Below are positions 50,989 to 62,648 of a DNA stretch of 64,000 nt, piece after piece; within the stretch, counting starts at the first letter, position 1, and each line of letters begins with the position of its first letter. Source of the stretch: Lycocorax pyrrhopterus obiensis (lineage: Eukaryota; Chordata; Aves; Passeriformes; Paradisaeidae); the NCBI GenBank assembly GCA_014706295.1, contig JACSVZ010000007.1, positions 48,002,975 through 48,066,974 on the forward strand. The letters are read 5' to 3'. Both the position numbers and the translations under genes were made by a program. The notes under the pieces were generated by a model that did not search any database, had not been told where the DNA came from, and was given only the letters and a program-made list of their open reading frames with translations.

Positions 50989-51810
50989 CTGCCCCTAATG
51001 ATTTCTGCATCAAGAGTTGCTCCCATGTCATTTCCTTATTCTTGAGGCTCTCACAAGGTGTAAAAGATCAGAAAAAGATGACTTTTCATCTCTGGTGTCT
51101 GGACCACACACAGCCTTTCATCGTTATCCTAACAACATCTCTGTGAAACAAGAAGAGGATATCATCACAATGACTTGGTCTACCTTTCTTTTCTGTAACT
51201 TTATAATGGAGAATGAATATTAAATGATTTATAATAAGAGGTGATCTGGCTTTTACAAAGAAAGCATGCAATTACAATGAGATATTATTGCACCACTGTT
51301 CTTGTTTTACTGTCCTCATAACTGCAACAGGAAGTAACTCTCATAACAACTTGGATTTAAAAATACTTGTGGTGATGAAAACAGCTACAGTAAAGAGGGG
51401 AGATTCAAAACGAAACTGCAGTGTTATAGTAGTGAAGGCTCCACTGCACACTTCCTATAGCCCCTCTGTCTTCTTATGGTGGGGGACAGTTTGTGGCAGG
51501 GTGAGGAGATAAGGAGAAAATTTCAACTGAGCTAAAGAAAATAAGGGCAGCATTGCAGACCTGTGGAGAGGGTAGGCTGTGCCATTGACCTCCATTGTAT
51601 CAGTAGTTCACCACTTATGTATTTTGCCTCTTTCTGGGTAACAGAGAAAAATTGTATACATTTCAGAGTATCCTGTTGTTAAGAGGAAATTAATTGAATA
51701 TATAAATAATGATTAAAATTAATTATTAGAAATAAAAGTATGATTAGAAATGAATGAACATTTGCATTCAGTATGAAATAACATTATGTAAATAAACATT
51801 TGCATGAATT
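50989..51810 (+). other. DGLUCY: DGLUCY 3' UTR with candidate poly(A) signals
   Basis: The exon should continue past the stop codon. Poly(A) signals on the plus strand are ATTAAA at 51219-51224, AATAAA at 51731-51736 and AATAAA at 51791-51796. The last two lie close together and suggest a 3' UTR of about 0.8 kb. The true end is not determinable from sequence. Confidence 0.6.
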
Positions 51811-54169
51811 CCTGTTATAGAAATTTGGCTCCTGACAAGACCAAGTGAAGTAACATTAAATTCTGTCCCATAGGATTTCTAACACTGAAGCAGTACATGA
51901 CAAATGGTTGTGAATTGTGCCCAACTTTTGTCATTTAAAGCTGTGATTTTACGTTAACTCCAGGTGAGTGTCAGGACTGAAGCTCTGCTGGCTGTCAGCT
52001 CTCGCAGCAGAGAGGGGAGGGTAGCTTTGACACTCCACCTCTAGAGCACGGGTGCTTTACCTGTCGTAAAATGGAAGTTGCCTTTAGTTGGACTTCCAGC
52101 AGCCAGCAACACTTTATATCTCTTTTCCTTCCTGGCAGGTGAGTTTTCTTTTCCTTCTTCAATGCAAGACAAACAACCTTTTCAGAATGAGAAAAATAAT
52201 TTCATACCACAAACACCAGCATATTTTGAACATTTATCTCCTGAAGTCCCTGAGGATATAAAGCCTTTAAAGACATAAAATAGTTGAACGCATCACAGAA
52301 AGAAATTTTAAATCCAGACTTGCTGCTAGACATTCAGATTCACCAAAGATCCCAATGTTTATTTTATAGATTGATCATTTATTTAGATTTGTTTTATCCC
52401 AAACCTTCTGAAAGGATGTTCTAGAAAAGTATCTTTGAAGTTTCACAATTAGAAAACATCTCCTTTAGAAGTCTCCAAACTCTCCAAACTATAAGTATTA
52501 AGTAAAATATTTCATATGAATGCTTGAACTTTTTGCCAAAGCCAGTAACCCTGTAGGATGGTGTATGTTCACTGCTGCACAGAACTCACAGAATGAAATT
52601 GGCATCATTTTAAAAGAAGCAGCTGATTTTATTCTCTGTGTGCTACTGACATATTACACTAACAGGTGCAATGTATATTATTCTTTCCAAGCACTAACTT
52701 TTGTCAAAAAAATTTCATTTAGTAAGGTTTTGCTCTTGTTTTCCCCAAAATACAAGTCTTAACAGTCAGATTTCATTAAGAAATACAAAATTTAATAATT
52801 TATTTCTCTTTTTCTCTAGTGCATGCTTTTAAAATCCTTTCTCATGTGCAGTCCCAAGCACTGTATTTACTGCAATAGCAGGTGTAGTGTGTCTCTAGCA
52901 ACCTTAGCAGGACCCTTGAGTGAGTTTTGACTGAGATGGAAGGAAAACTCTGAGTGGGAGTTACCTTCCTGCTGTATCGGTTACAGTTCTGCAGCCTGAG
53001 GTGAACAGTTACAATACAGAAAGTAGTGATAAAATATAAGCTTCAAGAAAAAAAAGAGGAAAAAGAAGAAAAAAATCCCTCCCTTCTGTTGCAGGTTAGC
53101 AGGTTAAGTGCTGAGAACTGTAGCAGAATGCTGGGCTGCATTACACAAGTTTCCATCTGATTTTAAACTGCAGCAGCTGACCAAAGCTGACCACATCAAA
53201 GCACCAACTCAAATAAGCCTTAATCCCTCAGATGACAATTCCATGTAGTACAGCATGCTCGGCATTCCAGTTGTCTAATTTAAACAACATGGGTGACTGT
53301 AAAGAAGCAACGCATAAACATGACAACAAATATTTAATCCTAGAACAAACCATGTGTGTGTCTTGCAGTCTGACAGGTCATGGGGGTCCAAGGAGTCGGT
53401 GCTTAACAATGTACAGGCTCAGCACTACAGCAGTCCCTGCCTTATGACCCCCTTGGAACACACAGCAAATGAGATGAAAGATTAGGAGAAAATAAAGCTG
53501 AACAGTGCTAATAGTCAGGAGAAAAGAATGCAGACGTAAGGTAATTAATCCAGCTGAGTGGTTGAAGTATAAAGAAATGTAAAATAATTAAACAAACCAA
53601 ATGTTAACCTAAGCAAACCTAATCCCCTCTTGGGATTGGGGACATGAATCCTTTCTGCTAGAGGAGGGAGGAGAAGATCTGTAGTCTTACAAATAGAAAC
53701 TGTAGGCCAAAGCTAAAAGATAGTTATTTCAAACAGAGTGAAAAAATACATAAAGAAAATTATAAAAACATTCTTTATTAAACACATCCACTAATTATAT
53801 TCACTATTGCACTCTCAAGGTGGTTTCCAGAAAACTGTTAGTATATATTCCTTTTGGAATCTGATGACAAGCAACGCTGTGTTACAATGACATACTTCAG
53901 CTAGCAGTAGACCATCTGTCTAGACAATCTTTTGACTTAAAAGCAAACCAAAGAAACAAAACTGATTATACTGCTGGAAGTTATCAGCTCCAGGGTGCAG
54001 AGAGAGGTGTTTCAAAGAAGATCTGAAACCAGAGAATTGAATGGACAAGGCAATATTCATGGTGTAACAGCTACAGATACAAGAAGGTATGATGAGCAGA
54101 TCACTAAGAAGAATCATGCAGGATTCATTAGTGTAACAAAAAACCCCTAGAAAACCTAGAGAGGAAGTG
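51811..54169. other. Convergent intergenic interval, DGLUCY side
   Basis: No gene is recognised. A minus-strand AATAAA lies at 53774-53779, and A-rich runs at about 53045-53076. Open frames are short or run into the adjacent LTR (minus 53920-54336). A long GPR68 3' UTR could reach into this interval. Confidence 0.6.
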
Positions 54170-54759
54170 GTGGTATGTTGGGGTGCCTTGGCCCACTTCG
54201 GGACAGCCCACTGTCCATCAGCTTGTGGCCATCCAATGGGTGGATGAGTCGGAGTCCGAGGGGCTGTCTGTGGGCGAGGCCGAAGTTTAAGATTATTCCC
54301 CTTTTCTGGAAAGTTCTCTGTTCTTTGGCTGTTCATTGGTCTATGTCAGTTGTTCCCTCCTCTGTGCATTCCCGATTGGTCCTTTGCTCCTGGGTTCCTC
54401 CCCCTATGCTGTATCCCATTGGTTCTTTTCATTTGCTCCACCCCTTCCTTCCCATATTTAAAGCGCTTGCAGCCCCTCTCCCTCAGCTGTTCCCGTCCCT
54501 GTCTCGTGGGGAGTAAGCTCTTGGCACCCAGACGAGACGGCTCTCTCCTGCCTCCTTTATTCCTGGGGCTGCTAGGGGATCTCGACACCCTGGTCACCTT
54601 GAGGCGTGCCTGCTGCCCCGAGAGCCAGTGCTGCCCGACCCACGGCCGCCGAGGACTGGACACGTTTCTGTGTACGTGTCTGCAGGAAGGTCACTGGAGC
54701 CTCCTTGGCAGGACTTGACATCCCCTCTGAGGTTAACCCCCTGGGCCGTGACAGTGGTA
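54170..54759 (+). mobile_element. Solo LTR (578 bp) with 6-bp target-site duplication
   Basis: The LTR spans 54176-54753, starting TGTTGGGGTGCC and ending GGGCCGTGACA. It is bounded by the perfect direct repeat GTGGTA (54170-54175 and 54754-54759). TG...CA ends and a 6-bp duplication fit alpha-/beta-retrovirus-like (ERVK-type) insertion. The plus-strand U3 has four CCAAT/ATTGG boxes (54233-54237, 54335-54339, 54375-54379, 54418-54422) and a TATA-like TATTTAAA at 54455-54462. No internal genes remain, so recombination between two LTRs left a solo copy. It reads toward GPR68, antisense to it. Open frames of about 100-138 codons here are not genes. Confidence 0.92.
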
Positions 54760-55877
54760 GAAACAATACTCTAGAGCACAACTCCCACATCTTTCAAAGC
54801 CACTATTCTCCACTTACTCCTGCATCTTGTTGCTGTCTAAACCAGGACACAGATCATTCATACATCATATTTCTGATCCTGTATTTATTGAACCATGACT
54901 GAACCCTAAACTATATTATCTGTGGGCAAGAACAGAGTTTAAACAGAATTCATTCAACAGTTTCCCTGACAAATGAATTGTTATGTAATTGCCTGCATGG
55001 TCTGTGCTGCACAAAATACACGAATTGCAAAGGACACAATCAAAACCATAGCAAGGTGTAGCAAAATTTAGATGTAAATAAATGAACAGAGTGACTCAGA
55101 CAAGCACATGGGATCAAAGTGCCTCATGTACTACTGACCTCTTGTTGTCTTCCAAGTCAACACACCAAGTTATTGACACTTGACACACTGTCAGAGCCCA
55201 GAGTCTCATAGTTCTGGAAGTCTCTAGGAGCCTTATGATGAGGTTTAACAGTCTGAGATTCAACAGTCAAATAACAGCCTGAAGGTCTCAGCAGGTGCTG
55301 AGTTCCCTGTGCATATTGTCCCATAATGGCTCGCACTATTGGAATCACTGTTTCAGGAGTCTGGTTCTGGCATGGTCTCTACAGGCTTTGAAACTGGCAG
55401 AAGGAGAAGTTATTTCAGAGAGTTACAGAGATGTTGCAGAAGTGTTTTGTTGGTTCTTTTTCTTTCTAAAAGTACATATGGGGACATTTAATTTTTTCTG
55501 TCTCTGACCTTTTCAACAGATGATGACAGCTTGTAGAGAATTATTTTCTCTAGATGCAAGAGGGGAAAACAGAAAGCAGTTAAAGATGAGTTCACCAGAA
55601 CTACACACCATGAGTACTGGCTTATTCCAGGCAGGGCAGTCAACAAGACAAACAGGTTTTAAGTGGTAGCATGACAACAGATACACGATTATAACTGAAC
55701 TGACCTAGCATGTGCTTTCCTCAGTATTGCCAGGGTCCAAGCACCTCCAGAAACAGCTTCTCCGTACAGCATTGCTCATAAGTCTTTGGGAGGTCACACT
55801 TCTGTAATACATGAATAATTCAGACAGATACACAACACAGCCATAGCTGCAGATTCAGGATTAAGGTCCTTTTTTGA
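54760..55877 (-). other. GPR68: Probable GPR68 3' UTR
   Basis: This is downstream, on the minus strand, of the GPR68 stop codon at 55878. The nearest minus-strand AATAAA is opposite TTTATT at 54884-54889, which would give a 3' UTR of roughly 1 kb ending just before the solo LTR. A farther signal is at 53774-53779. No other feature is recognised. Confidence 0.55.
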
Positions 55878-56960
55878 TTAATGGTATAGGCTGTCTATAT
55901 CAGCTGTGAAGCAGTCCTTCATTCCAGCACCGTCAAGTGGTGTTTGTAATAACCCTGGTTGTTGCTCATGCTGTGTTCTGTTGGGAGTTTCAGTAGTGTT
56001 CAGTGGATAGGATTCCTTTGACTCAGTACTCAGATGGCCTAAACATGTTAGACAAGAGTCTCTCATCTTGACAAAGTTCTGGTAAGTGCTTTCACTGGAA
56101 AAACAGTACAATACTGGGTCAGCAACACAGTTAAAAGTAGTTAACAGGAGAGAAATATGGTAAACATTAAATACTTTCTCAGCAAATGAGCAGTTGTTCT
56201 CCAACAAGCTACGAACTACAAGTAGGATGTGGTATGGCCCAAAGCAGACTAAAAATATTAAAACAGTGCTTGAAACCAGTCTTTTAATTTGGATTTTCTT
56301 CTTCTTTTGAGTGCCAGGACTCTTGTGGACCACTCGTAAAATCCCACAGTAGGAGAAGGCCAGCAGAAAGAAAGGGAAAAGGAAGCCAGCAGAGAAGCGG
56401 TAGTAATTGACGTTGTGCTCCCATTTCTTGATGGGGTAATGCTCAAAGCACACCAAGTGGCTCTCAGCATCCATACTGATCTCCCCGTGCGTGAAGACAA
56501 AGCAACATGTCATTATTTCTTTGGCCCAGATGATGATGCTGACAACGGCAGCAGCCTTCATGGTCCGGAAACGCTGAAACCGAAAGGGGTGCACTACGGC
56601 CAGATAGCGGTCGATGGAGATGCAGCACAGGAAGCCCACGCTGATGTAGATATTCTCATACAGGATGATGCCACAAATTTTGCACAGCAGCTCATTGTAG
56701 GTCCAGTTGTCATGCTGCAAAGCATACTGAAGCCAAAAAGGCAAAGAAAATATGTATAGCAGGTCTGCTATAGTCAAATTGCAAAGGTAGATACCTAATT
56801 CATTTTTAGCTTTGATCTGTAAATACCCATAGTACAGTGACAGGCAGTTAGCTGGCAAGCCTAATATAAATACAAATATGTACACCACAGGGGATAACGT
56901 CTGGTGGATATCATGATGAATATTGCACTTCTCAGTCGCATTCTCTGTGAAATTCACCAT
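55878..56960 (-). CDS. GPR68: GPR68 (OGR1), proton-sensing G-protein-coupled receptor
   Basis: A 360-residue class A GPCR of the plasma membrane that couples to Gq/phospholipase C when extracellular pH falls. It is a single intact frame, and human has 365 residues. Visible features are N-glycosylation sites at N3 and N7, seven hydrophobic segments, the C93-C171 disulfide pair, DRY at 117-119, CFGPYH in TM6 (239-244), DPVLY in TM7 (281-285), and a lysine-rich third loop (KKKK at 219-222). Extracellular histidines equivalent to human H17, H20, H84, H169 and H269 are present as H16, H19, H83, H168 and H268, and the acidic residues D66, E148 and D281 are kept. ISVGFLCCIS and CNLT.ADL.YI distinguish it as GPR68 rather than GPR4 or GPR65. 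An in-frame TAG two codons before the ATG fixes the start. Confidence 0.96.
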   Translation of the reverse strand: MVNFTENATEKCNIHHDIHQTLSPVVYIFVFILGLPANCLSLYYGYLQIKAKNELGIYLCNLTIADLLYIFSLPFWLQYALQHDNWTYNELLCKICGIILYENIYISVGFLCCISIDRYLAVVHPFRFQRFRTMKAAAVVSIIIWAKEIMTCCFVFTHGEISMDAESHLVCFEHYPIKKWEHNVNYYRFSAGFLFPFFLLAFSYCGILRVVHKSPGTQKKKKIQIKRLVSSTVLIFLVCFGPYHILLVVRSLLENNCSFAEKVFNVYHISLLLTTFNCVADPVLYCFSSESTYQNFVKMRDSCLTCLGHLSTESKESYPLNTTETPNRTQHEQQPGLLQTPLDGAGMKDCFTADIDSLYH

Positions 56961-56995
56961 CTTCTACTTTCCTCTGTGTATCACTCATCAGGGTC
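56961..56995 (-). other. GPR68: GPR68 5' UTR tail after candidate splice acceptor
   Basis: On the minus strand CTTACATTCAG|GACCC (AG at 56997-56996) is a plausible acceptor 35 bases upstream of the start codon. In mammals the GPR68 coding exon is preceded by separate non-coding exons. The 5' exon(s) would then lie further right, in or beyond this window. Confidence 0.5.
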
Positions 56996-59900
56996 CTGAA
57001 TGTAAGACTTAATTACATTCAGTTTTCATGTAGAGTTTATTTCTTCCACAAACCTTTAGGCTGAAGTGATGCCTTGCTGCAGGATGTTAATAAGCTGAAG
57101 ATAAAACACAAGGAAATCTTTAGAAGGGATACAATTGTTAAATATATAATACACTTTTCAGAAAGCTGCCTTTTCCTAGCCCTAAATATCTTATAGTCTT
57201 TGATAAAGATAAAGCCTGTCTAGGAATTCATGAATCACATAAGTCCTATGTACGTAACAGAAAAGTGCCAGAAAATTATGTGATCCAGAATCACAGCCAA
57301 TTACAAACATTTGTTGTTTTAGCTGTGGAGGTGTCTAAAATGTGAAGAAATATCATCTCTGTTTTACAGATGAGGCAGAAAAGCAGTAATCGGATTTGTC
57401 TACAATGGAAAAGGTGTCTCTGGTAAACCAGCAGTCCACTCAGACTTCCTTAGAGGATCTAGGGTGCACAAAACTGTTGATTTTTAATTTCCGTTTCTTA
57501 AATTTTCCTTTGTATACAAGATACCATGTAATATGCAGTTCAATTCATCAGGATGAAAAAAAAGGAATTTTTAGCACTCTCTCTTACAGCTACTTGTAAA
57601 CACAATCCTGAAAGCAAGCTGTTTTCCTCTGTTGGAAGGACATGGTAACACCCTGGTACAGTGCATCCCCATGGTCTCAGTGCTACAGGATACGGTACTA
57701 CATATTCCTTATTTGCCATCAACTCCCAAACCCACTCATTTACTCTTACTACTTATACATTTGTATCTTTCCTTTTCACTTTCACCAAATATGAATGTAA
57801 TTGTTTTCACCTGAAGAGTCTGGTATAATCCAAACACATACCCATAGAAACCATTGCTATACTATACTATACTATACTATACTATACTATACTACAACTA
57901 GTTAAAACACAAGAACCACTGCTGACAATGGGTTAGCACTCAGTTCTACTAGGTCAAGCCTGGACCCAGCTCACAGTGATGAAACCCTCGACTAACAATG
58001 AAATACCCCATTCAGGATTTTATCACCTCGTGATATATTCACATGGGCACAAATGCTCAGCGCTGGAGAACAGCAGGGCAAACTGTGCCTGGTCTGAAGG
58101 GGATGCATGTTTAACCTTATGGTGCAGAACAGCAAGACTGTGTTTCTTTCAATCTCTTCTCAGAAAATTCAGGGTTGTTGGCTATACCTTTGTAAGGTTG
58201 ACAATTTGTGTACTCTTTTTATGGCTTCAGATACTATGGATTCAAAAGAAGCACTATCCAAATACAAAGATAAGACCACGCTGCTTTTTTCTGTTTGCTA
58301 TGTTAATGTGCATTTTTGTCATCATATTCTGTCCCATCTAGGAACATAAAATTTCTTCCAAGGCAACCCTTACAGAAACATGACCACACTACAGTAAAAT
58401 TAGTGTCAGCTTTAGCATTTGAGGATGTTACTGTCAAATAGTTTTTTTAATACATGATTTTTTTAATAGTGATAGGCTTTACTCCTGTAAAAACTGAAAA
58501 GAAAATCACTTGCTTTAGGCCAGAAAATAATTGCCTGGCTGGAATAAATTATCAAACCTGCAAAGAACTTCATTTTTTAGCTGCAACCAGCATAGTTCCA
58601 CAGAATTAACAGCAAACACATACAAATAAGAATTGGGATGTGTTTTTCATCTCTTTACTTTTACTGTTTCTTTCCAACAGAGAGAACATCAGCCCTGGTT
58701 TTGGTGGGAATGTCCTTGGGAGCTCAGAACCTCTCAGTCATGAAACAACAGGCCAATGTAAGATCATCTCCCTCAAAACTTTTAACTTCACTGTCCAATG
58801 CAACTTGTGTGAAGGACTGCTCAAGTCTACCACCCTGCTCTCCTTCTCCTTTCAGTCTCAAGCAGCTCCTTTGGGGTTTAAGAGACTCACCCCTTCCAGT
58901 GTCGGTGTCACAATAGTTACAACTCATGTGTCAAACTCAGCAGGAGAAATGCTGCTAAAGGGACCCAGTCACAGGTACCTGTGGTTCAGTTTGAAGTTTG
59001 CTCCAGGAGATTGCCATAACCTTCCCCTGGAATAAATATGACAATGTTAGCAGTGCTGACACGTACAGCAGAAATCAGTCACTAAAGTTGTGTACGAATT
59101 TCCCCAAACACTGATACTTACTGGCCATTAGTTCTCCTGTAACACTATCCAGTTTCTCAAAGGCTTGATAACCATCACACATCTCTTCCACCTGCAGACA
59201 AGGGCAGTGCACAGAATCTTTGCTGAGGCAGGTTTGATAACCTTCTTACCTCACCCTACCTTTTTAATCCAGAGCTCCAGGACTGAGTTTGTATTTCATA
59301 CCATTTCTGTATGATTTGGTGACTTTTACATGTAAGGGTTTGCCTGCGCAGGATGATTGGCACACCTTAGTTATTCTCTAAAATGCCTAAAATCTGAGGC
59401 CTGTCATCATATCTACCAACACAGTGTCCAGCCAGTGTCCAGCTCCTGTCAATAAGTAATAGTAATAGCAATTCAAAAGCTGTTGACAGTTTTGAAAATC
59501 AGAACTGTCTTTATATGTCTAGCACTGAGTTTCATTCAGAGTTACCCAGTGAATCATTATGGATCACAGTATGAGGAAAAGCAGATGTACTCTATAGTTG
59601 CAGTGTTTTTTGAAAATGTTTCTTTTCCTCTAAGAACTCAAAATGTTTTTATCAAATTATGTTTTTGTACATAGAATATGATTGTAAAAATAATTTCTGC
59701 TTAGTTTAAAATTCTTGCCAGATGCAGCATGTGAAGGAGGCAGAAAAAGTCTTATCAATACAATATTATGCTAATATAATACACACTTACGATTACAGCA
59801 TTTCCTGCTTCTGGAGGAAATACTGGAGTGGGCTGTTTGAAGGGGCAGGAAAAGAAGGCTGGCTGTAACAAATCTCTTGCTTGCCTTGTGCTAACAAACC

Positions 59901-61682
59901 CTCCTCAGTTTCAAAGATGGGGATGAAAAACAAAGGTCCAGATTCTTGTGCAATAGCTGTCTTACACTGCTGTTCTGGTCAGTGGCAACAGTGAGCCAGG
60001 AAAACCTTCCCTGGTTTCAGCCTCCTCAGTGTGTGGGCTCTGGGCCACCTTTGTACCCCTTGACCATTCGTGCCTGGCTGAGGACAGACTCAGTAGCCAA
60101 ATGGAAATACAGAGGCAGTTCACCTTTTCCCCAGCATCAGGTACACTAAATATTGCTCTGCACCAGACAGGGAGTGAAACTGCTGGATTTTTTCAACAAA
60201 CCTGGTATCAAAGGACTGCACTGGCAAGTTTAAAAAAATGGATGTGGAAGAGCCCACTCTGTTATTAAGAACATATGACACAAAACTTTATAAGCTGTCT
60301 GAAAAAGGGGAAAATGAAGAAAAGGTGATGCATGGTATAGAAAAGACAAATAGTTCCCCCATTACTTACTGGCCAAGTCTGGATAGATGGAGGAGAAAAA
60401 TTAAAAAAGTTTCTCTATGAAAAACGTCTAGGGTGCAGACAGTTATAAAGCTGAAAGCAGTTATGAACGGGAACACAAAGGCATTTCTTTTAGACAGCTT
60501 TAATATGGACATAGTGCAGCTGTGTGACTTTTTTTTTTTTGAGCATAGTTTATGTAACACCTTCAGTATCACAAATCTGCAGTCATTTCCAGGCAACATT
60601 TCTCTCTCCTATATGCCCACATCTTTTAGATGATACCCATCTAAGCCTAAGTAAGTCTTGGCAATAAATTGGAAGACTCTCTCCATCTACATGAGCTCCA
60701 AATAATTCTCTTGTTCCTGGATTAAAAATAAAGCCAAGGATCCCTGAGCTTCAGAAAGCCTCACTTTTTCATGGTTTAAACAAGCCAACTTTATTACTCA
60801 CTGGTGAGTTCAACAACAGTTCTTTTCTTTCCCAACTCCTTTGTGCCTTAGCTGTTGACAAACGCATGACTTGCCCCTGCACGATGAACCATGGGGCAGC
60901 TCATGGGTTCAGCACTGCCTGCTGGCAACGGCACAGGAAGCAGCCGGAGCCACGGACAGCAGCAGCCTCTTCACCTTGGGCCAAGAAGTAGCATGGAGCC
61001 CAGGTGGGTCTTTTCAGTTTCAGTGAATATTGCTGTGATTTTTGTTGTGAGAAATCTGTCTGTAACTAGGCCTACATATTTTTTTAGCAGAGACAAATAG
61101 GACTGCACCAAAGGACTTCCTTGCTGGAATTTGCAACAGTTGTGCACCCAGCTTGTCTCATCCACCAAGCACCCACTTCCATTAACAGGGAGTGTAGCAT
61201 AGTTGTGTGCCTGCATGGTCTCTTGCTACTTAATCTGTCCTTGCACCTGTCATACAGTGCAGACAGGCCTGAGTCACTTGGCTGTCATTGCAGGACTTAA
61301 ACTGTCCTGCATATCTTGGAATCAGAAACCCAGAGTGGTTTCAATTTAGGATTTGGTGCAGGTCGTTATCTACACAAACACCAGCCCTTAAATTCACATG
61401 AGAAACTTCCTTCAACACTTGCAGGTTTGTCAGATTGTTTGATCCTGTTCCACAAAGCCTGGAAGAATAAGGTCAGATAAGAAAGCAGGGAAGCAATGAC
61501 CAGCAGGAGAGACTAGGGACTGGTCAAACAACATAAAATGGGCAGGAAAGGGACAATATCCCTAGAGCAAGTTTGAAGAAAAAAAAAAGGAGAAGAAAGT
61601 AGAAATTTGGGTGCACCACTGAGTATGAAGAAATGGCACAATGATGTTTGGGTTCAATCGAAAGAATTATGATGTAAAAAAT
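56996..61682. other. Region upstream of GPR68, no gene recognised
   Basis: About 4.7 kb is mostly AT-rich with a CTATA repeat at 57857-57895 and a T-run at 60529-60540. Non-coding GPR68 exons or enhancers may be here, but nothing in the sequence identifies them. The longest open frames (131 codons at 58640-59035 plus, 121 codons at 57976-58341 plus) show no known domain. No CpG island is seen. Confidence 0.6.
57857..57895. repeat. (CTATA)7 pentanucleotide microsatellite
   Basis: Seven perfect CTATA units followed by CTAC, about 0.9 kb upstream of the GPR68 coding exon. It is likely to be length-polymorphic. Confidence 0.95.
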
Positions 61683-62150
61683 GCACCTGTTGGAGCAGGT
61701 CCAGAAGAACGTCACAGAAATGACAAGAGGGGTGAAGCACCTCTCCTATGAGGAAAGGATGAGAAAGTCAGAGTTGTTCAGCCTGTAGAAGAAGGCTCTG
61801 GGAAGACCTTGTTGCAGTCTTTCAGTTCCTAAAGGGGACTTACAAGAAACATGGGCACAGACTTTTTAATAGGACTTGTACTAACAGGACAAGGGGTAAT
61901 GGTTTTAGACTAAAAGAGGGTAGAGTCAGACTACATACAAAGATGAATTTTTTTATGATGAAGGTGACAAACACTAGCCCAGGTTGCCCAGAGAGGTGAT
62001 GGATTCCCCATCCCTGGGAACATTCAGGGTCAGGTTTGATGGGGCCCTGAGCAGCCTGGTCTAGTTGAAGATGCCCCTGCTTATTGCAGGAGAGTTGGAC
62101 TAGATGGCCTTTAAAGGTCCCTTCCAAACCATTCTGATTCTAGAAGGGTA
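61683..62150 (+). mobile_element. CR1 LINE 3' fragment, sense orientation
   Basis: It runs from GTTGGAGCAGGTCCAGAAG through CAGGTTGCCCAGAGAGG and GTTGGACTAGATGGCC to CCATTCTGATTC, the sense strand of a CR1 3' end with a degraded tail. About 465 bp, 5'-truncated. Confidence 0.93.
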
Positions 62151-62300
62151 TCAAGCAGAAGGAACCATTAAAGGCAATGAAAGATGTTTCTATTAACACA
62201 AGATAAGTAAAGGAAAAGAAAGACAAGTACATATGAGGCACAAACACAAATATGTATGTATTTTTATAATATATATGTTTATATAACATATGTTTATATG

Positions 62301-62648
62301 GTATATTGTCGCTAGCGAGCAGAGACCGAGGAATAAAGCGACATGGACGGTTTAGGACGAGAAGAAACCGACCCTTTATTAATTTACAAATTCGCTTATA
62401 TACCTTAGCACACTGGACACTGACGTAAGGTTATTGGTTCACTGACCAACCACCCCCCAGAGGGATTGGCTGAACCCAACAACACTTACTTCAGATATTT
62501 TCTCTTTGGTATCATAACAATGCCATAGTTTACAAAATCTCTCAACTGTTTTCCTACAGCGTCCGTGAGAAAGCAAGGCCTTCACACAGACACTGTCAGA
62601 AAACTGAGAAATCTCTCTGCAGCCAGGCTTTTAGCATTCACAGTATAT
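62301..62648 (-). mobile_element. Solo LTR (336 bp) with 6-bp target-site duplication
   Basis: The LTR spans 62307-62642 and is flanked by the perfect direct repeat GTATAT (62301-62306 and 62643-62648). On the minus strand it runs from TGTGAATGCTAAAAGCC to GCTAGCGACA, with a TATA box TATATAAG (opposite 62395-62402) followed about 15 bases later by AATAAA (opposite 62375-62380), a short spacing like that of alpharetrovirus LTRs. CCAAT boxes are present upstream on the same strand. No viral genes adjoin, so it is a solo LTR. It points the same way as GPR68, about 5.3 kb upstream of that coding exon. Confidence 0.92.

Noticed and set aside
53920..54718. Frames of 105-138 codons at the solo LTR
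   Set aside because: They lie in or run out of LTR sequence, on both strands, and do not resemble retroviral proteins.
58640..59035. 131-codon plus-strand frame upstream of GPR68
   Set aside because: No signal, domain or codon bias stands out. Overlapping frames occur in the same interval.
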